Source: Pedobacter endophyticus
Lineage (GTDB): Bacteria > Bacteroidota > Bacteroidia > Sphingobacteriales > Sphingobacteriaceae
Length of the DNA stretch: 64,000 nucleotides
Direction of reading: 5' to 3'
Assembly: GCF_015679185.1 (NCBI RefSeq)
Contig: NZ_CP064939.1
Span: 1,364,001-1,428,000 of the forward strand
In this document: positions 36,379 to 46,409 of the stretch, in pieces
Numbering within the stretch: position 1 is the stretch's first letter
Layout of the letters: each line of letters starts with the position of its first letter
Position numbers and translations under genes: made by a program
The notes under the pieces: model-generated
Told to the model about the DNA's origin: nothing
Seen by the model: only the letters and a program-made list of their open reading frames with translations
Database searches by the model: none

Positions 36379-37272
36379 TTAGACCCACTTAATTCCTTTT
36401 TTCAGAAATTGCTGGGTTTGATATTCATCTGTGCCTATTTCTGGACGAATATTGTAACCCCAGTTGGCCTGTGGTGGCAAACTCATCAGAATAGATTCAA
36501 TTCGTCCATTCGTTTCTAAGCCAAACTTTGTTCCCGAATCGTACACCAGATTAAACTCAACATAGCGGCTTCGGCGGAGGTATTGCCATTCCTTTTGCGC
36601 CTCAGTAAATTCCCTGTCCCTGTTTCTATCAATCAATTCAGTGTAAATAGGCAGGAACGTTTCGCCAATGTTGACAGAAAAATCTAAAATCTGCTCCCAC
36701 GATAAGTTTGTGTTTTCGGGTTTTAAACGGTCGTAAAAAATTCCACCAATACCGCGGGTTTCCTCACGGTGCTTAATAAAAAAGTAATCATCTGCGTGAT
36801 TTTTGAATTTTGGATAAAAGTCTTTATCAAACTCGTCGCACGATTGTTTAAGCTTATGGTGAAAAAACCGGGCATCGTTCTCAAAAACATAATGCGGCGT
36901 TAAATCAATTCCGCCGCCAAACCATCGCGTTTCTTCGTTTAGTTCGAAATAACGAATATTCATATGTATAATGGGCACCAGCGGATGGTTCGGATGAATA
37001 ACAATCGAAACTCCGGTGGCAAAGAAATCATCCTCCACCACGTTAAACGCCTTTTTTACGGCATCGGGCAACTTCCCATGAACAGCAGAAAAATTAACGC
37101 CACCTTTTTCTATAACCGCTCCGTTTTGCATTACACGTGTACGGCCGCCGCCGCCCCCGTCTCTTTCCCAAAGCTCTTCAACAAACTTACCTTTGCCGTC
37201 GGCAATTTCCAAACCGCGGCAAATTTCATCTTGTATTACCTTGTACCGTTCTGCTACTTCCTCTTTAAACAT
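36379..37272 (-). CDS. hemF: Oxygen-dependent coproporphyrinogen III oxidase
   Basis: A 297-residue haem biosynthesis enzyme that decarboxylates coproporphyrinogen III to protoporphyrinogen IX with O2. Signatures are GGGGGRTRVMQNGAVIEKGG and the C-terminal RYVEFNLVYDSGTKFGLETNGRIESILMSLPP. The conserved histidines of the active site are in HMNIRYFE and FFHHKL. Length is normal. It stands alone. Its use indicates aerobic growth. Confidence 0.95.
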   Translation of the reverse strand: MFKEEVAERYKVIQDEICRGLEIADGKGKFVEELWERDGGGGGRTRVMQNGAVIEKGGVNFSAVHGKLPDAVKKAFNVVEDDFFATGVSIVIHPNHPLVPIIHMNIRYFELNEETRWFGGGIDLTPHYVFENDARFFHHKLKQSCDEFDKDFYPKFKNHADDYFFIKHREETRGIGGIFYDRLKPENTNLSWEQILDFSVNIGETFLPIYTELIDRNRDREFTEAQKEWQYLRRSRYVEFNLVYDSGTKFGLETNGRIESILMSLPPQANWGYNIRPEIGTDEYQTQQFLKKGIKWV

Positions 37273-37495
37273 GGTGGCTATTTTTTTAACACAAATTTAA
37301 AGCTATTAAAGCATCATCGCCGAATTAAGTTTATATAGTACATTTTATTGACATTGCCCGAAAAAAACGGACTTTATCGAATGGGAAAAGCTTCGATTCC
37401 GAGGCCTTCCGAGTAACACTTCGTTTCCTTTTCAACACCCGCCAAAAATCGAATTTTCGCTTTTCTCAATAGCTCTTAATTTCCATTAAAAAGCA

Positions 37496-37503
37496 TATCT
37501 TTG
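37496..37503 (+). promoter_or_regulatory. -7 box TATCTTTG of lepA
   Basis: The box ends 7 nt before the lepA ATG, predicting a leaderless transcript. Confidence 0.65.
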
Positions 37504-37510
37504 CGCAAAG

Positions 37511-39298
37511 ATGAAGCATATACGTAATTTTTGCATTATTGCACATATCGACCACGGCAAGAGTACGTTGGCTGATAGGTTATTAGAATATACAGCGACA
37601 ATTTCGCAGCGTGAAGCGCAGGCGCAACTGCTCGATAATATGGATTTGGAGCGTGAGAGAGGCATAACCATTAAAAGTCATGCCATACAAATGAACTACA
37701 AAGTTGGAGATATAGAATATAACTTCAATTTAATTGATACACCAGGACACGTAGATTTTTCTTATGAAGTTTCGCGTTCTATTGCCGCTTGCGAGGGCGC
37801 TTTGCTCATCGTTGATGCATCGCAAGGCATTCAAGCTCAAACCATTTCCAACTTGTATCTGGCTTTAGAGCACGACCTTGAAATTATTCCGATTTTAAAT
37901 AAAATGGATTTGCCGGGTGCGATGCCCGAGGAGGTAAAAGACCAGATTATCGACTTAATTGGCTGTAAACGTGAGGACATTATCCCCGCATCGGGCAAAA
38001 CGGGCATGGGCATACCTGATATTATTCAGGCCATTGTTGATCGTGTTCCTGCTCCTGTTGGCGACCCAGAAGCGCCGTTACAAGCCTTAATTTTCGATTC
38101 TGTTTTTAACTCTTTTAGAGGGATTATCGCTTATTATAAAGTAGTAAACGGCGAGATTAAAAAAGGCGATAAGGTAAAATTTATTAACACAGGTAAAGAA
38201 TATCTGGCCGATGAGGTTGGAATTTTGAAACTGGATATGGCGCCACGTAATGTGGTAAAAACCGGCGATGTAGGCTATATTATTTCGGGTATTAAAGAAG
38301 CCAGAGAAGTAAAGGTTGGCGATACGATTACGACTGTTGCGAGGCCATCGCTCGATGCTATTCAAGGTTTTGAAGAGGTGAAGCCAATGGTTTTCGCCGG
38401 GATTTACCCGGTAGATACCGATGAGTTTGAAGAGCTTAGAGAAGCAATGCATAAGCTGCAGCTGAACGATGCATCGATTGTTTTCGAACCGGAAAGCTCT
38501 GCCGCTCTGGGTTTTGGCTTCCGTTGCGGGTTTTTGGGCATGCTGCACATGGAAATTATTCAAGAGCGTTTAGAGCGTGAATTCGATATGACGGTAATTA
38601 CCACCGTACCCAACGTATCGTACATTGCGCATACCACAAAAGGCGATGAAATTACGGTTAACAACCCTTCTGACTTGCCCGACCCGAGCAAACTGGATTC
38701 TGTTGAAGAACCCTATATAAAAGCAAACATCATTACAAAGGCCGAGTTTGTTGGCCCGGTAATGTCGTTATGTATTCAAAAACGCGGAATTATCGTTAAC
38801 CAATCTTACCTAACATCTGACAGGGTAGAACTGGTTTTCGAAATGCCAATGGGCGAAATTGTATTCGATTTTTATGATAAATTGAAAACGATTTCAAAAG
38901 GTTATGCTTCTTTTGATTATCACCAAACAGGTTACCGAAAATCGGATCTTGTTCGTTTAGATATGTTGTTGAACGATGAGCCTGTTGATGCTTTATCTTC
39001 GTTAATTCACCGCAGCAATGCGTACGATTTCGGGAAAAAGATTTGCGAAAAACTGAGGGAGCTAATTCCCCGTCAGCAGTTTGAAATCAAGATACAGGCA
39101 TCAATCGGCGCCAAAGTAATTGCCCGCGAAACGCTCAGCGCTTTGCGTAAAGATGTAACTGCCAAATGTTATGGTGGTGATATTTCTCGTAAACGTAAAT
39201 TGTTAGAGAAACAGAAAAAAGGGAAGAAACGCATGCGCCAGGTTGGAAACGTAGAAATTCCGCAGACGGCATTTATGGCGGTTTTAAAATTAGATTAG
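37511..39298 (+). CDS. lepA: Elongation factor 4 (ribosome back-translocase)
   Basis: A 595-residue translational GTPase. Domain order: G domain (P-loop [30 protein letters not shown]), domain II (about 190-280), domains III and V, and the LepA-specific C-terminal domain (about 490-595, ending [35 protein letters not shown]). It acts on the ribosome in initiation or back-translocation. Length and motifs are canonical. A large hairpin separates it from folD. Confidence 0.97.
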   Translation: MKHIRNFCIIAHIDHGKSTLADRLLEYTATISQREAQAQLLDNMDLERERGITIKSHAIQMNYKVGDIEYNFNLIDTPGHVDFSYEVSRSIAACEGALLIVDASQGIQAQTISNLYLALEHDLEIIPILNKMDLPGAMPEEVKDQIIDLIGCKREDIIPASGKTGMGIPDIIQAIVDRVPAPVGDPEAPLQALIFDSVFNSFRGIIAYYKVVNGEIKKGDKVKFINTGKEYLADEVGILKLDMAPRNVVKTGDVGYIISGIKEAREVKVGDTITTVARPSLDAIQGFEEVKPMVFAGIYPVDTDEFEELREAMHKLQLNDASIVFEPESSAALGFGFRCGFLGMLHMEIIQERLEREFDMTVITTVPNVSYIAHTTKGDEITVNNPSDLPDPSKLDSVEEPYIKANIITKAEFVGPVMSLCIQKRGIIVNQSYLTSDRVELVFEMPMGEIVFDFYDKLKTISKGYASFDYHQTGYRKSDLVRLDMLLNDEPVDALSSLIHRSNAYDFGKKICEKLRELIPRQQFEIKIQASIGAKVIARETLSALRKDVTAKCYGGDISRKRKLLEKQKKGKKRMRQVGNVEIPQTAFMAVLKLD

Positions 39299-39310
39299 AA
39301 AATAGATTTG

Positions 39311-39364
39311 AGATATTAGATTTGAGATGGGAATGCTAGCCATCCAATCTCAAATCTAATATCT
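39311..39364. repeat. Large perfect hairpin between lepA and folD
   Basis: AGATATTAGATTTGAGAT (39311-39328) and its exact 18-nt complement (39347-39364), with an 18-nt loop that also has GGATGG/CCATCC-like pairing. There is no T run, so it is not a standard terminator; it could protect the lepA mRNA end or be a mobile repeat. Confidence 0.7.
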
Positions 39365-39383
39365 AGTTTCTCATATCAAAAGA

Positions 39384-40265
39384 ATGGAAATACTCGACGG
39401 TAAATACGTATCAGAAAAGGTTAAAATTCAGATTGCTGAAGAAGCGGCAGAATTTTTAAGCAAAACCGGCCGTAAGCCACACCTGGTTGCAATTTTAGTT
39501 GGCAACGATGGCGGAAGCGAAACTTATGTAGCCAGTAAAATGAAGAACTGTGAAAAAGTGGGTTTAAAATCTTCACTTTACAGATACGATGATTCGGTTA
39601 CTGAAGCAGAGCTGTTGGCCAAAGTTGAAGAGATTAACCAAGACGCTGACGTTGACGGACTAATTGTACAATTGCCATTGCCCAAGCACATCGATCCTGA
39701 GAAAGTTACCGAGACAATTGACCATAGAAAAGATGTTGATGGCTTCCACCCGGTCAATCTGGGCAGGATGATGCGCAATTTACCCTGCTTTATTCCAGCA
39801 ACACCTTACGGCATTTTACTCATGCTGCAAGAGTACAATATCGATACGACCGGAATGCATTGTGTGGTAGTTGGTAGAAGTAATATTGTGGGTAGCCCAA
39901 TGAGTATTTTAATGGCTCGTAACGCAAGCCCAGGCAACTGTACGGTAACGCTTACGCACTCGCGAACAAAAGATTTAAAAGAGCAGGTTTTACAGGCAGA
40001 TATTATCATCGCTGCAATTGGCAAAAAGAATTTTATCACCGCCGACATGGTTAAACCCGGGGCAATAATTATTGATGTAGGCATCAACCGCGAAACATCT
40101 GACAAAACTAAATCGGGCTTTAAGCTATACGGCGATGTCGATTTCGACAATGTTGCGCCAAAAGCATCGTACATAACCCCCGTACCGGGCGGAGTCGGGT
40201 TAATGACGATTGTTGGTTTACTAAAGAATACTTTGGCATCGGCAAGAAAAGAAATTTATTCTTGA
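39384..40265 (+). CDS. folD: Methylenetetrahydrofolate dehydrogenase/cyclohydrolase
   Basis: A 293-residue bifunctional folate enzyme. Signatures: the catalytic Tyr-x-x-x-Lys in [30 protein letters not shown], the NADP-binding [17 protein letters not shown], and the C-terminal [19 protein letters not shown]. It follows lepA by 85 bp and is probably cotranscribed or read through. The spacer after it is filled with GTCCGAAGTC simple repeats. Confidence 0.96.
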   Translation: MEILDGKYVSEKVKIQIAEEAAEFLSKTGRKPHLVAILVGNDGGSETYVASKMKNCEKVGLKSSLYRYDDSVTEAELLAKVEEINQDADVDGLIVQLPLPKHIDPEKVTETIDHRKDVDGFHPVNLGRMMRNLPCFIPATPYGILLMLQEYNIDTTGMHCVVVGRSNIVGSPMSILMARNASPGNCTVTLTHSRTKDLKEQVLQADIIIAAIGKKNFITADMVKPGAIIIDVGINRETSDKTKSGFKLYGDVDFDNVAPKASYITPVPGGVGLMTIVGLLKNTLASARKEIYS

Positions 40266-40473
40266 GTTGGAGGGAGTCTCGGGAGTCTCAAGTCCGAAGT
40301 CTCAAGTCCGGAGTTTGGGAGCAGAAAGCTGAAAGAAGTATAAAGTCGGCAGTCCAAAGCCGGAAGATAATGACGCATAGCTAGAAGGTTAGAAAAAAAT
40401 ACGCCAGTTACTGAACATTCTCCGTCTGCCGTAGGTCGGGTGGGGCTTTTTTTTACGTATAGTTTTTTCGTTC

Positions 40474-40495
40474 TACACGTAAACGTGTATATTTG
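40474..40495 (+). promoter_or_regulatory. Operator-promoter of the PIN-type TA module
   Basis: A perfect 16-bp palindrome TACACGTAAACGTGTA (40474-40489) overlaps the -7 box TATATTTG (40488-40495). It lies 17 nt before the antitoxin start, so the antitoxin could bind it and block its own promoter. Confidence 0.65.
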
Positions 40496-40512
40496 TTTAT
40501 AAAAACAGTAGT

Positions 40513-40776
40513 ATGGATGCGAAACTAACATTGAGCTTTAACCAGGAGGTGGTGAATAAAGCGAAAAAATACGCAGCGGATAACAACATCAGTCTTTCGC
40601 GTTTAATTGAGCATTTATTAACCCAGGTAACTGCAAATAACTATAAATCATTGGAAGATTATCCTATTTCTGATTGGGTAAATATGGTTGCTGAAGGCGA
40701 GGTAGAATATAAAAAACCTTCAGAACGACCGCGTAAATCATCAAAAGATGAATTCTTTTCTTCTAAAAAGCCATAA
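40513..40776 (+). CDS. Ribbon-helix-helix-type antitoxin (DUF6364-like)
   Basis: An 87-residue protein. The N-terminal DAKLTLSFNQEVVNKAKKYAADNNISLSRLIEHLLTQV is a beta strand then two helices, the RHH DNA-binding fold of VapB-like antitoxins. The C-terminus (about 55-87) is charged and probably wraps the toxin. The stop codon is directly followed by the PIN toxin ATG. The palindrome at 40474 is its likely operator. It remains intact although the toxin is broken. Confidence 0.8.
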   Translation: MDAKLTLSFNQEVVNKAKKYAADNNISLSRLIEHLLTQVTANNYKSLEDYPISDWVNMVAEGEVEYKKPSERPRKSSKDEFFSSKKP

Positions 40777-41194
40777 ATGAAGATTTTCCTCGATGCCAAC
40801 GTTCTCGTTTCTGTACTAAATAAGGAATATCCACTTTTTACTTATTCATCAAGGATTTTAAGCCTCGCATCGCATTCTAAATTTGAAATTTACACATCAC
40901 CACTTTGCCTGGCTATTGCCTTCTATTTCGCCGAGAAAAAACATAACTCGCAACTCGCTAAGCAGAAGATCGATTTACTCTGCCAACACATCAACATTGC
41001 TCCAAATGTGTCAAACGATGTATTCGACACATTGGCAAACAAAGCTATTCACGATTTTGAAGATGGTCTAGAGTATTACGCAGCCCAATCTGCCGGCTGC
41101 AAACATTATTACAGAAGATATAGAGGACTTTTATTTCTCGGATATTGAAGTTTTAAGTTGCCAGAGTTTTTTCGATAGGCACTTGCTTAGTTGA
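40777..41194 (+). pseudogene. PIN-domain toxin, frameshifted near its C-terminus
   Basis: The VapC-like RNase starts MKIFLDANVLVSVLNKEYP with the first catalytic Asp, and keeps AIHDFEDGLEYYAAQSAGCK. It then shifts: the 0 frame ends at 41148 with an unrelated tail (HYYRRYRGLLFLGY). The other frame from about 41107 reads IITEDIEDFYFSDIEVLSCQSFFDRHLLS to a stop at 41192-41194, which is the normal PIN ending. A 2-nt loss near 41104-41107 explains it. The Asp in ITED is lost in the 0 frame, so the toxin should be inactive. Confidence 0.8.
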
Positions 41195-41323
41195 TTTACG
41201 CAACTTAACTGGGATCATATTTGTTGGTCTGTACTTAATTGTCGCCTAGCCTTTCATCGCTTGCAGATCCTTCGCTATACTCAGGATGACAACCATTGGC
41301 TACAAAAAGCATACGAATTGTTT

Positions 41324-41719
41324 TTAAACCGTCGGCACCTGCTCCACCACCAATTCATTTCCCTCGGCATCTAAATAGGTACAGGTCATTTCGTTTAAAT
41401 CCGTAATCCATTTCTCTACTCCAGCATCTGCTGCCTGCTTGCAAAACGTAAAATAATCGCTTTCGCCCTGCTGATGTACTTTTAAAGCATGTTGAAGTTT
41501 CTCTTGCGACGATTCTTCGTTAATTACCAATACCGGATAATTTTCAGGACTGTCTTGCTGAACATTGTCTTCACTATCAAAGTAAATCGACAAACCATTA
41601 CTTACGTACACATCGTTTCGCACCACCCCTATTTTCTTTATTTCATCAATAAATGCGGGGAAATCTGCGCCCGTTTCAATTTTCGATTCTGCCTTTTTAA
41701 TATCCTCTATCGTAAACAT
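41324..41719 (-). CDS. DUF1398 family protein
   Basis: A 131-residue soluble protein matching the YbcV/DUF1398 family: FTIEDIKKAESKIETGADFPAFIDEIKKIGVVRNDVYVSNG near the start, and GVEKWITDLNEMTCTYLDAEGNELVVEQVP at the end. Function unknown. It begins 2 nt after the galM stop on the same strand, so it is the distal gene of a galM operon. Confidence 0.85.
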   Translation of the reverse strand: MFTIEDIKKAESKIETGADFPAFIDEIKKIGVVRNDVYVSNGLSIYFDSEDNVQQDSPENYPVLVINEESSQEKLQHALKVHQQGESDYFTFCKQAADAGVEKWITDLNEMTCTYLDAEGNELVVEQVPTV

Positions 41720-41721
41720 AA

Positions 41722-42768
41722 TTACCTGTTTAATGAAACTTTATAAATCGTTGTTTGCGTGTACAACTCGTCAGGGCGTAATATTGTAGTTGGAAATTCG
41801 GGGATGTTAATTGCATTTGGATGATGCTGTGTCTCCACACAAAAAGCACCGAACGCACTATAATCAATGCCACCCTTACCGTTTTTTACTTTCAAATATT
41901 TCGCTGTGTACAAATGGGCCACTGGCTCCGTTGTATAAACGCTCAATAACAACCCACTTTCTGCTTCAGTTGTTTTGCTTGCTAATGATAAGTCACCATA
42001 AATCTTATCCAGTACAAAAGTCTGGTCATAGCCCTCATCCGGGTTCCAATCTTTGCCAATAGCCTTCATGCTCGTAAAATCGAGCGGGGTTTGCGCAACG
42101 GGAACAACCTTTCCGGTTACACAATAGTTTTCATCTTGCTCAAGGTAATTGGAGCCAAAAATCTGTTGCTCGTGGCTACTTATATTTCCGCCCTTTGGTG
42201 CCAAATTAAAATAGCCGTGATGGGTTAGGTTTATTGCTGTCGGCTGATCTGTTTCAGCTTCGTAACTTAAAATAAGCTCGTCGTTCTCCGTAAGCTCAAA
42301 TGTCAAATCAACTATTAAATTACCCGGAAAACCCTCCTCCCCATCAATGCTTTCATATTCTAATGTTACCGCATTACCTTCTTCATCAACCTCTAAAATT
42401 TCCCAAACTTTCTTATCAAAACCCACAATTCCGCCGTGCAAGGTATCGTTGCCATTATTTTTGGCCAAATCGTAGGTTTCGCCGTCAATTTCAAACTGGC
42501 CGTTCTTGATCCGGTTGGCGTAACGACCAACAACAGCGCCTAAATAAACACCTTCGGCAATATACTCAGCATCAAGGTATTGCTCAAAATTATCGAAACC
42601 CAACACAATGTCTTGATGCTCGCCTTTGGCATTTTTAACAATAAACTTGTTAATAATGGCGCCATAATTAAAAATTTTTACATAGGTGCCTTTACTATTG
42701 GTTAGTTCGATTGCGATTACCTCTTCGCCATCGATAAATTTTCCTGTTGGTTTTTGCTGAACGCTCAT
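41722..42768 (-). CDS. galM: Aldose 1-epimerase (mutarotase)
   Basis: A 348-residue enzyme interconverting alpha and beta anomers of galactose or glucose. Active-site pieces: the substrate-binding GRYANRIKNGQF, the His pair in NLTHHGYFNLAPKG, and the catalytic Glu in FCVETQHHPNAINIPEFPTTILRP. It is divergent from galK with 76 bp between, where both promoters should lie. The DUF1398 gene is co-transcribed downstream. Confidence 0.93.
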   Translation of the reverse strand: MSVQQKPTGKFIDGEEVIAIELTNSKGTYVKIFNYGAIINKFIVKNAKGEHQDIVLGFDNFEQYLDAEYIAEGVYLGAVVGRYANRIKNGQFEIDGETYDLAKNNGNDTLHGGIVGFDKKVWEILEVDEEGNAVTLEYESIDGEEGFPGNLIVDLTFELTENDELILSYEAETDQPTAINLTHHGYFNLAPKGGNISSHEQQIFGSNYLEQDENYCVTGKVVPVAQTPLDFTSMKAIGKDWNPDEGYDQTFVLDKIYGDLSLASKTTEAESGLLLSVYTTEPVAHLYTAKYLKVKNGKGGIDYSAFGAFCVETQHHPNAINIPEFPTTILRPDELYTQTTIYKVSLNR

Positions 42769-42844
42769 AAATTGTAACTTAGGGCTTTTGTTCCCTAAAC
42801 AAACATACCATTATTAGTTGCTTTTAATAAATATTTTTAACCAA

Positions 42845-43995
42845 ATGAAATTTAAACTAGAAGAGAAATTTATCGAACAATACCACCAAAATGCTCAGGC
42901 CGTATATTTTACACCCGGCAGAGTAAATTTGATTGGCGAACATATTGATTACAACGGCGGCCTGGTAATGCCATGCGCAATTACATTGGGCACCTGGGTA
43001 GCGCTGGCAACCAACAACGACAATAAATTTCGATTCAAAAGTTTAAATTTTGATGCATACATTGAGGTAGAAGGTAACAAATACCATGAAAAAGCTGATT
43101 CTGTATGGGCCAATTATCCTATCGGGATCATCAATGAGTTTATTAAGGATGGCAAGGAAATAACAGGTTTCGACTTTCTATTTTACGGTGATATTCCGAT
43201 TGGAGCAGGCTTATCTTCGTCAGCATCGATAGAAATTGCAACTGCATTTGCCTTAAACGACTACTTAAGCCTTGGTTACGACAACCTTGAATTGGTAAAA
43301 ATGGCTAAACGCGTAGAAAACGATTTCATTGGCCTTAACTCGGGCATTATGGATCAGTTTGCTGTTGCCTTTGGCGAAAAAAACAAAGCGCTGGTTTTGG
43401 ATTGCGAAACGCTGAAATACAAAACCGTTGATATTGATTTGGGCAATTACATTTTGGCAATAATTAATACAAATAAAACACGGGAACTGGCAGACTCGAA
43501 GTACAATGAACGCGTTGCCGAATGCCAGGCGGCATTGAAATTATTAAACGCAGAAATTACATTGAACAACTTATGCGAACTTACAGCAGAAAAATTTGCA
43601 TTGCACAGTCATTTGATTTCCGATGAAACGCTGTTGAACCGGGCAACCCATGTGATTAAGGAAAACGACCGCGTGCATTTGGCCGCAAAAGCCCTGAACA
43701 ATGGATCTTTAGAAGATTTTGGCCGGCTAATGTACGCCTCGCATCAATCGCTGAAAGAACTTTACGAAGTTTCGGGCGATGAATTAGATGCGGTTGTAGA
43801 TTTTTGCCTTGGCTACGAACACGTTATGGCGCAAGAATGACGGGTGCTGGCTTCGGCGGCTGTGCTATTGCCCTGTTAGAAAAAGGCTTCGAGGAAGATT
43901 TCGCAAAGCATTTTACCGACTATTATGTAGAAAGAGTCGGGTATCCGGCTGCAATATACGTAAGCGAGATTGGTAACGGCGCCAGTAAATTATAG
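42845..43995 (+). pseudogene. galK: Galactokinase, single-base frameshift
   Basis: This GHMP kinase phosphorylates galactose at C1. The 5' part has VYFTPGRVNLIGEHIDYNGGLVMP and the ATP loop PIGAGLSSSASIEIA, and reads to a stop at 43838-43840. The C-terminal GARMTGAGFGGCAIALLEKG continues in another frame to 43995. One missing base at about 43827/43828 (ATGGC for ATTGGC, giving HVIGARMTG) restores a 383-residue protein of normal length. The start is ATG 42845 (MKFKLEEKF). It may be a sequencing error or a real mutation. Confidence 0.85.
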
Positions 43996-44040
43996 TGAAC
44001 TGTTAAAGCGCAATGGGGTAGAATAATAAAAAATCGTTAC

Positions 44041-44571
44041 ATGAGAAAATTAAAATTGGATGAATTAAATCGCCCGGATATTGAAGAGTTTAAAACACAA
44101 GAAAAGCTTCCCGTTGTAGCGGTTTTGGATAATGTTCGCAGTATGCACAACGTAGGTTCGATCTTTCGTACGGCAGACGGCTTTGCGCTAGAAAAGGTGG
44201 TATTATGTGGCATTACCGCGCAGCCTCCGCACCGCGAAATAGAGAAAACCGCATTAGGCGCCACACAATCTGTTGAGTGGGTACATTATGCAGATACCAT
44301 CGGTGCGGTAAATGACTTAAGAACGCAAGGGTATGAAATTATCGCGATTGAACAAGCGGAAAATAGTACCATGCTTCATACCTTTAAGCCTGATACAAGC
44401 AAAAAATACGCACTGATTTTTGGCAATGAGGTAGACGGCGTAAGTGATGAAGTAATGGTGAAAATTGATGAGTGCATAGAGATACCGCAGTTCGGCACCA
44501 AGCACTCTTTCAACATTGTGATTTCTGCGGGAATAGTTTTCTGGGATTTCTTTGCAAAGCTGAGGTTGTAA
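44041..44571 (+). CDS. SpoU/TrmH-family RNA 2'-O-methyltransferase
   Basis: A 176-residue SPOUT (knotted) methyltransferase. Motif 1 VAVLDNVRSMHNVGSIFRTADGF, motif 2 ALIFGNEVDGVSDEVM and motif 3 IEIPQFGTKHSFNIVISAGIVFWDF are all present. It probably modifies a tRNA or rRNA ribose; the site is not known. A hairpin-plus-T tract lies 135 bp downstream. Confidence 0.9.
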   Translation: MRKLKLDELNRPDIEEFKTQEKLPVVAVLDNVRSMHNVGSIFRTADGFALEKVVLCGITAQPPHREIEKTALGATQSVEWVHYADTIGAVNDLRTQGYEIIAIEQAENSTMLHTFKPDTSKKYALIFGNEVDGVSDEVMVKIDECIEIPQFGTKHSFNIVISAGIVFWDFFAKLRL

Positions 44572-44705
44572 CCGCGGCACTTCAACTGAAAAACGATCGT
44601 AATACTCAATTTCATACACCTATTCGGCGTAAGAAATAGCCTTTCACTATAACCGTAATCTATCGCGTTTTAGCCACTGTACAGTAAACTATACAAAAAT
44701 GCACC

Positions 44706-44730
44706 TACGCAAACGGTTTGCGTAACTTTT
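44706..44730 (+). terminator. Terminator-like hairpin
   Basis: Stem TACGCAAA / TTTGCGTA with loop CGG, then AACTTTTTT. It lies in the 285-bp gap between the methyltransferase and ompA and probably ends the upstream transcript. Confidence 0.6.
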
Positions 44731-44856
44731 TTGCGAGACAATACCATTGGGTTAAAGTACTGATATGGGGTTTATTGCACATAAAACCATTGTTTGGCAA
44801 GGTTTTTTCTTATGGGAGTGTAAACAGTGATATAACTGTAACTACACATAATAAAT

Positions 44857-46146
44857 ATGAATATGAAATTTACAAAATCAGCGATGGTTGTAGCCTTACT
44901 AGGCTTATCATCGCAATTATTTGCCCAGGAAACATCAACTACATCTGGTAGATTTGGCCAACAATCATTTAGAACATGGAGCATTGGTGCGCACGGTGGT
45001 ATTTTAAGCCAAAACACCTTTTTAGGTGGCGGAAGCGTTAAGGCCGACGAATTTAGCAGTATTGGATATGGTGGATTTATTAAAAAGCAAATTTTACCAG
45101 CTTTAGGTTTACAGGCTGATTATTTACGCGGAAAATTGAAAACAGCAGATTTCGAAGGAAGTGGTATTGAGCAAAAAACCAGCATCAACTGGTCAGGATC
45201 GTTAACCGCAGTATTAAACATTGCGAACTTCAGCTTCAACAGAGAAAATGCCGTTTTAATCCCTTACATTAAAGCCGGTGCAGGTTATATGGAGTCAGAC
45301 GCAGATTTAGCATCAACTAGCATTGTTAATAACGCACAAGGCTGGTTTATTCCGACTGGAGTCGGATTTAAATTCGGTGTATCTAAAGGAATCAACATCG
45401 ATTTAGGTTACGATATCAACTTTGTTAAGTCAAATTCGCAGGCTAAAGGCTCATACAATGAGGGCAGATTTTCTTATTCTCACATCGGGCTTGAGTTTGC
45501 CTTGGGTGACAAAGATAAATCGCAGTTACAAAACTATAGCGCTATTGCAGATTTACGCAAAAGAAGTGCAGAAGAAAGTGCCGAATTACGTAGGGCACTA
45601 TCAACTGCTGAGCAAAATGCAGAAAGAGACAGAGCACAATATGCTAAAGACTTAGGCGATGATGATAGCGATGGTGTAGCAAACAAATTCGATAAATGCC
45701 CTGGAACTCCATCTGGTACTGTTGTAGATGGTTCTGGTTGTCCATTAGCTGCTCCAAAACCTCAAATTATCAGAGAAACCAAAACGATTGTTACTGAAGC
45801 AGATCGTAAAGTAGTTAAGGATGCAATCTCTAACTTAGAGTTCGATTTGGGTAAATCAACTATCCGTTCTAAATCATACGCTACTTTAAATCGTGTAGCT
45901 GCGTTATTAGTTGAGAAAAACTTCAGCTTAAAATTAGCAGGTCATACTGATGACAGCGGTTCTGATGAGTTAAACTTACGTTTATCTAAAGACAGAGCAG
46001 AATCTGTTAAAGCTTACTTAGTTTCGCAAGGTGCAAATGCATCAAGAATCGAAGCAATAGGTTATGGAGAATCTCAACCAATTGCAAGTAACAAAACTGC
46101 ACAAGGTCGTCAAGAAAACCGTCGTGTAGAATTTACATTATACTAA
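44857..46146 (+). CDS. OmpA-family outer membrane protein
   Basis: A 429-residue protein. Signal peptide (about 1-24), an N-terminal beta-barrel of about 200 residues, a coiled-coil helix (about 230-265), a calcium-binding TSP3-like segment (DDSDGVANKFDKCPGTPSGTVVDGSGCP), and a C-terminal peptidoglycan-binding OmpA domain (NLEFDLGKSTIRSKSYATLNRVAALL ... LAGHTDDSGSDELNLRLSKDRAESVKAYL ... RRVEFTLY). It tethers the outer membrane to the wall. The codon choice is biased, consistent with high expression. The start may be MNMKF or the second Met. Confidence 0.93.
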   Translation: MNMKFTKSAMVVALLGLSSQLFAQETSTTSGRFGQQSFRTWSIGAHGGILSQNTFLGGGSVKADEFSSIGYGGFIKKQILPALGLQADYLRGKLKTADFEGSGIEQKTSINWSGSLTAVLNIANFSFNRENAVLIPYIKAGAGYMESDADLASTSIVNNAQGWFIPTGVGFKFGVSKGINIDLGYDINFVKSNSQAKGSYNEGRFSYSHIGLEFALGDKDKSQLQNYSAIADLRKRSAEESAELRRALSTAEQNAERDRAQYAKDLGDDDSDGVANKFDKCPGTPSGTVVDGSGCPLAAPKPQIIRETKTIVTEADRKVVKDAISNLEFDLGKSTIRSKSYATLNRVAALLVEKNFSLKLAGHTDDSGSDELNLRLSKDRAESVKAYLVSQGANASRIEAIGYGESQPIASNKTAQGRQENRRVEFTLY

Positions 46147-46166
46147 TCGATATTTAACGATTATAG

Positions 46167-46202
46167 AAAAGCCTTCCGATGAAAATCGGAAGGCTTTTTT
46201 TG
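46167..46202 (+). terminator. ompA terminator
   Basis: A 14-bp stem AAAAGCCTTCCGAT / ATCGGAAGGCTTTT with a GAAA loop and a T tract, 20 nt after the stop. Confidence 0.9.
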
Positions 46203-46227
46203 TTGTTCAAATAAGGATAAAATTAAT

Positions 46228-46376
46228 GAAAAGTGTCAGTCTGAGCGGAGTCGAAGACTTTTCTTATAAGATGAGTTTATTAACATCTGCCCTTAGACTA
46301 AGCCTGTATTGAGCCTTTCGTCTACGCTCAAGATAAACTCCAGTCGAAATGCTCAGGATGACAATGTTTATTGGTT
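46228..46376. repeat. Dispersed repeat cluster (CTGAGC/GTCGAA type)
   Basis: Contains CTGAGCGGAGTCGAAG, AAGCCTGTATTGAGCC and AGTCGAAATGCTCAGGATGACAA, sharing pieces with 36096-36265. No gene is in the gap. Confidence 0.6.
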
Positions 46377-46409
46377 ATCCTTAACTAACCACATTAGAAC
46401 GGGTCTATT

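Noticed and set aside
43804..43995. A separate 63-aa gene after galK
   Set aside because: Its sequence is the normal C-terminus of galactokinase, so it is the downstream half of a frameshifted gene.
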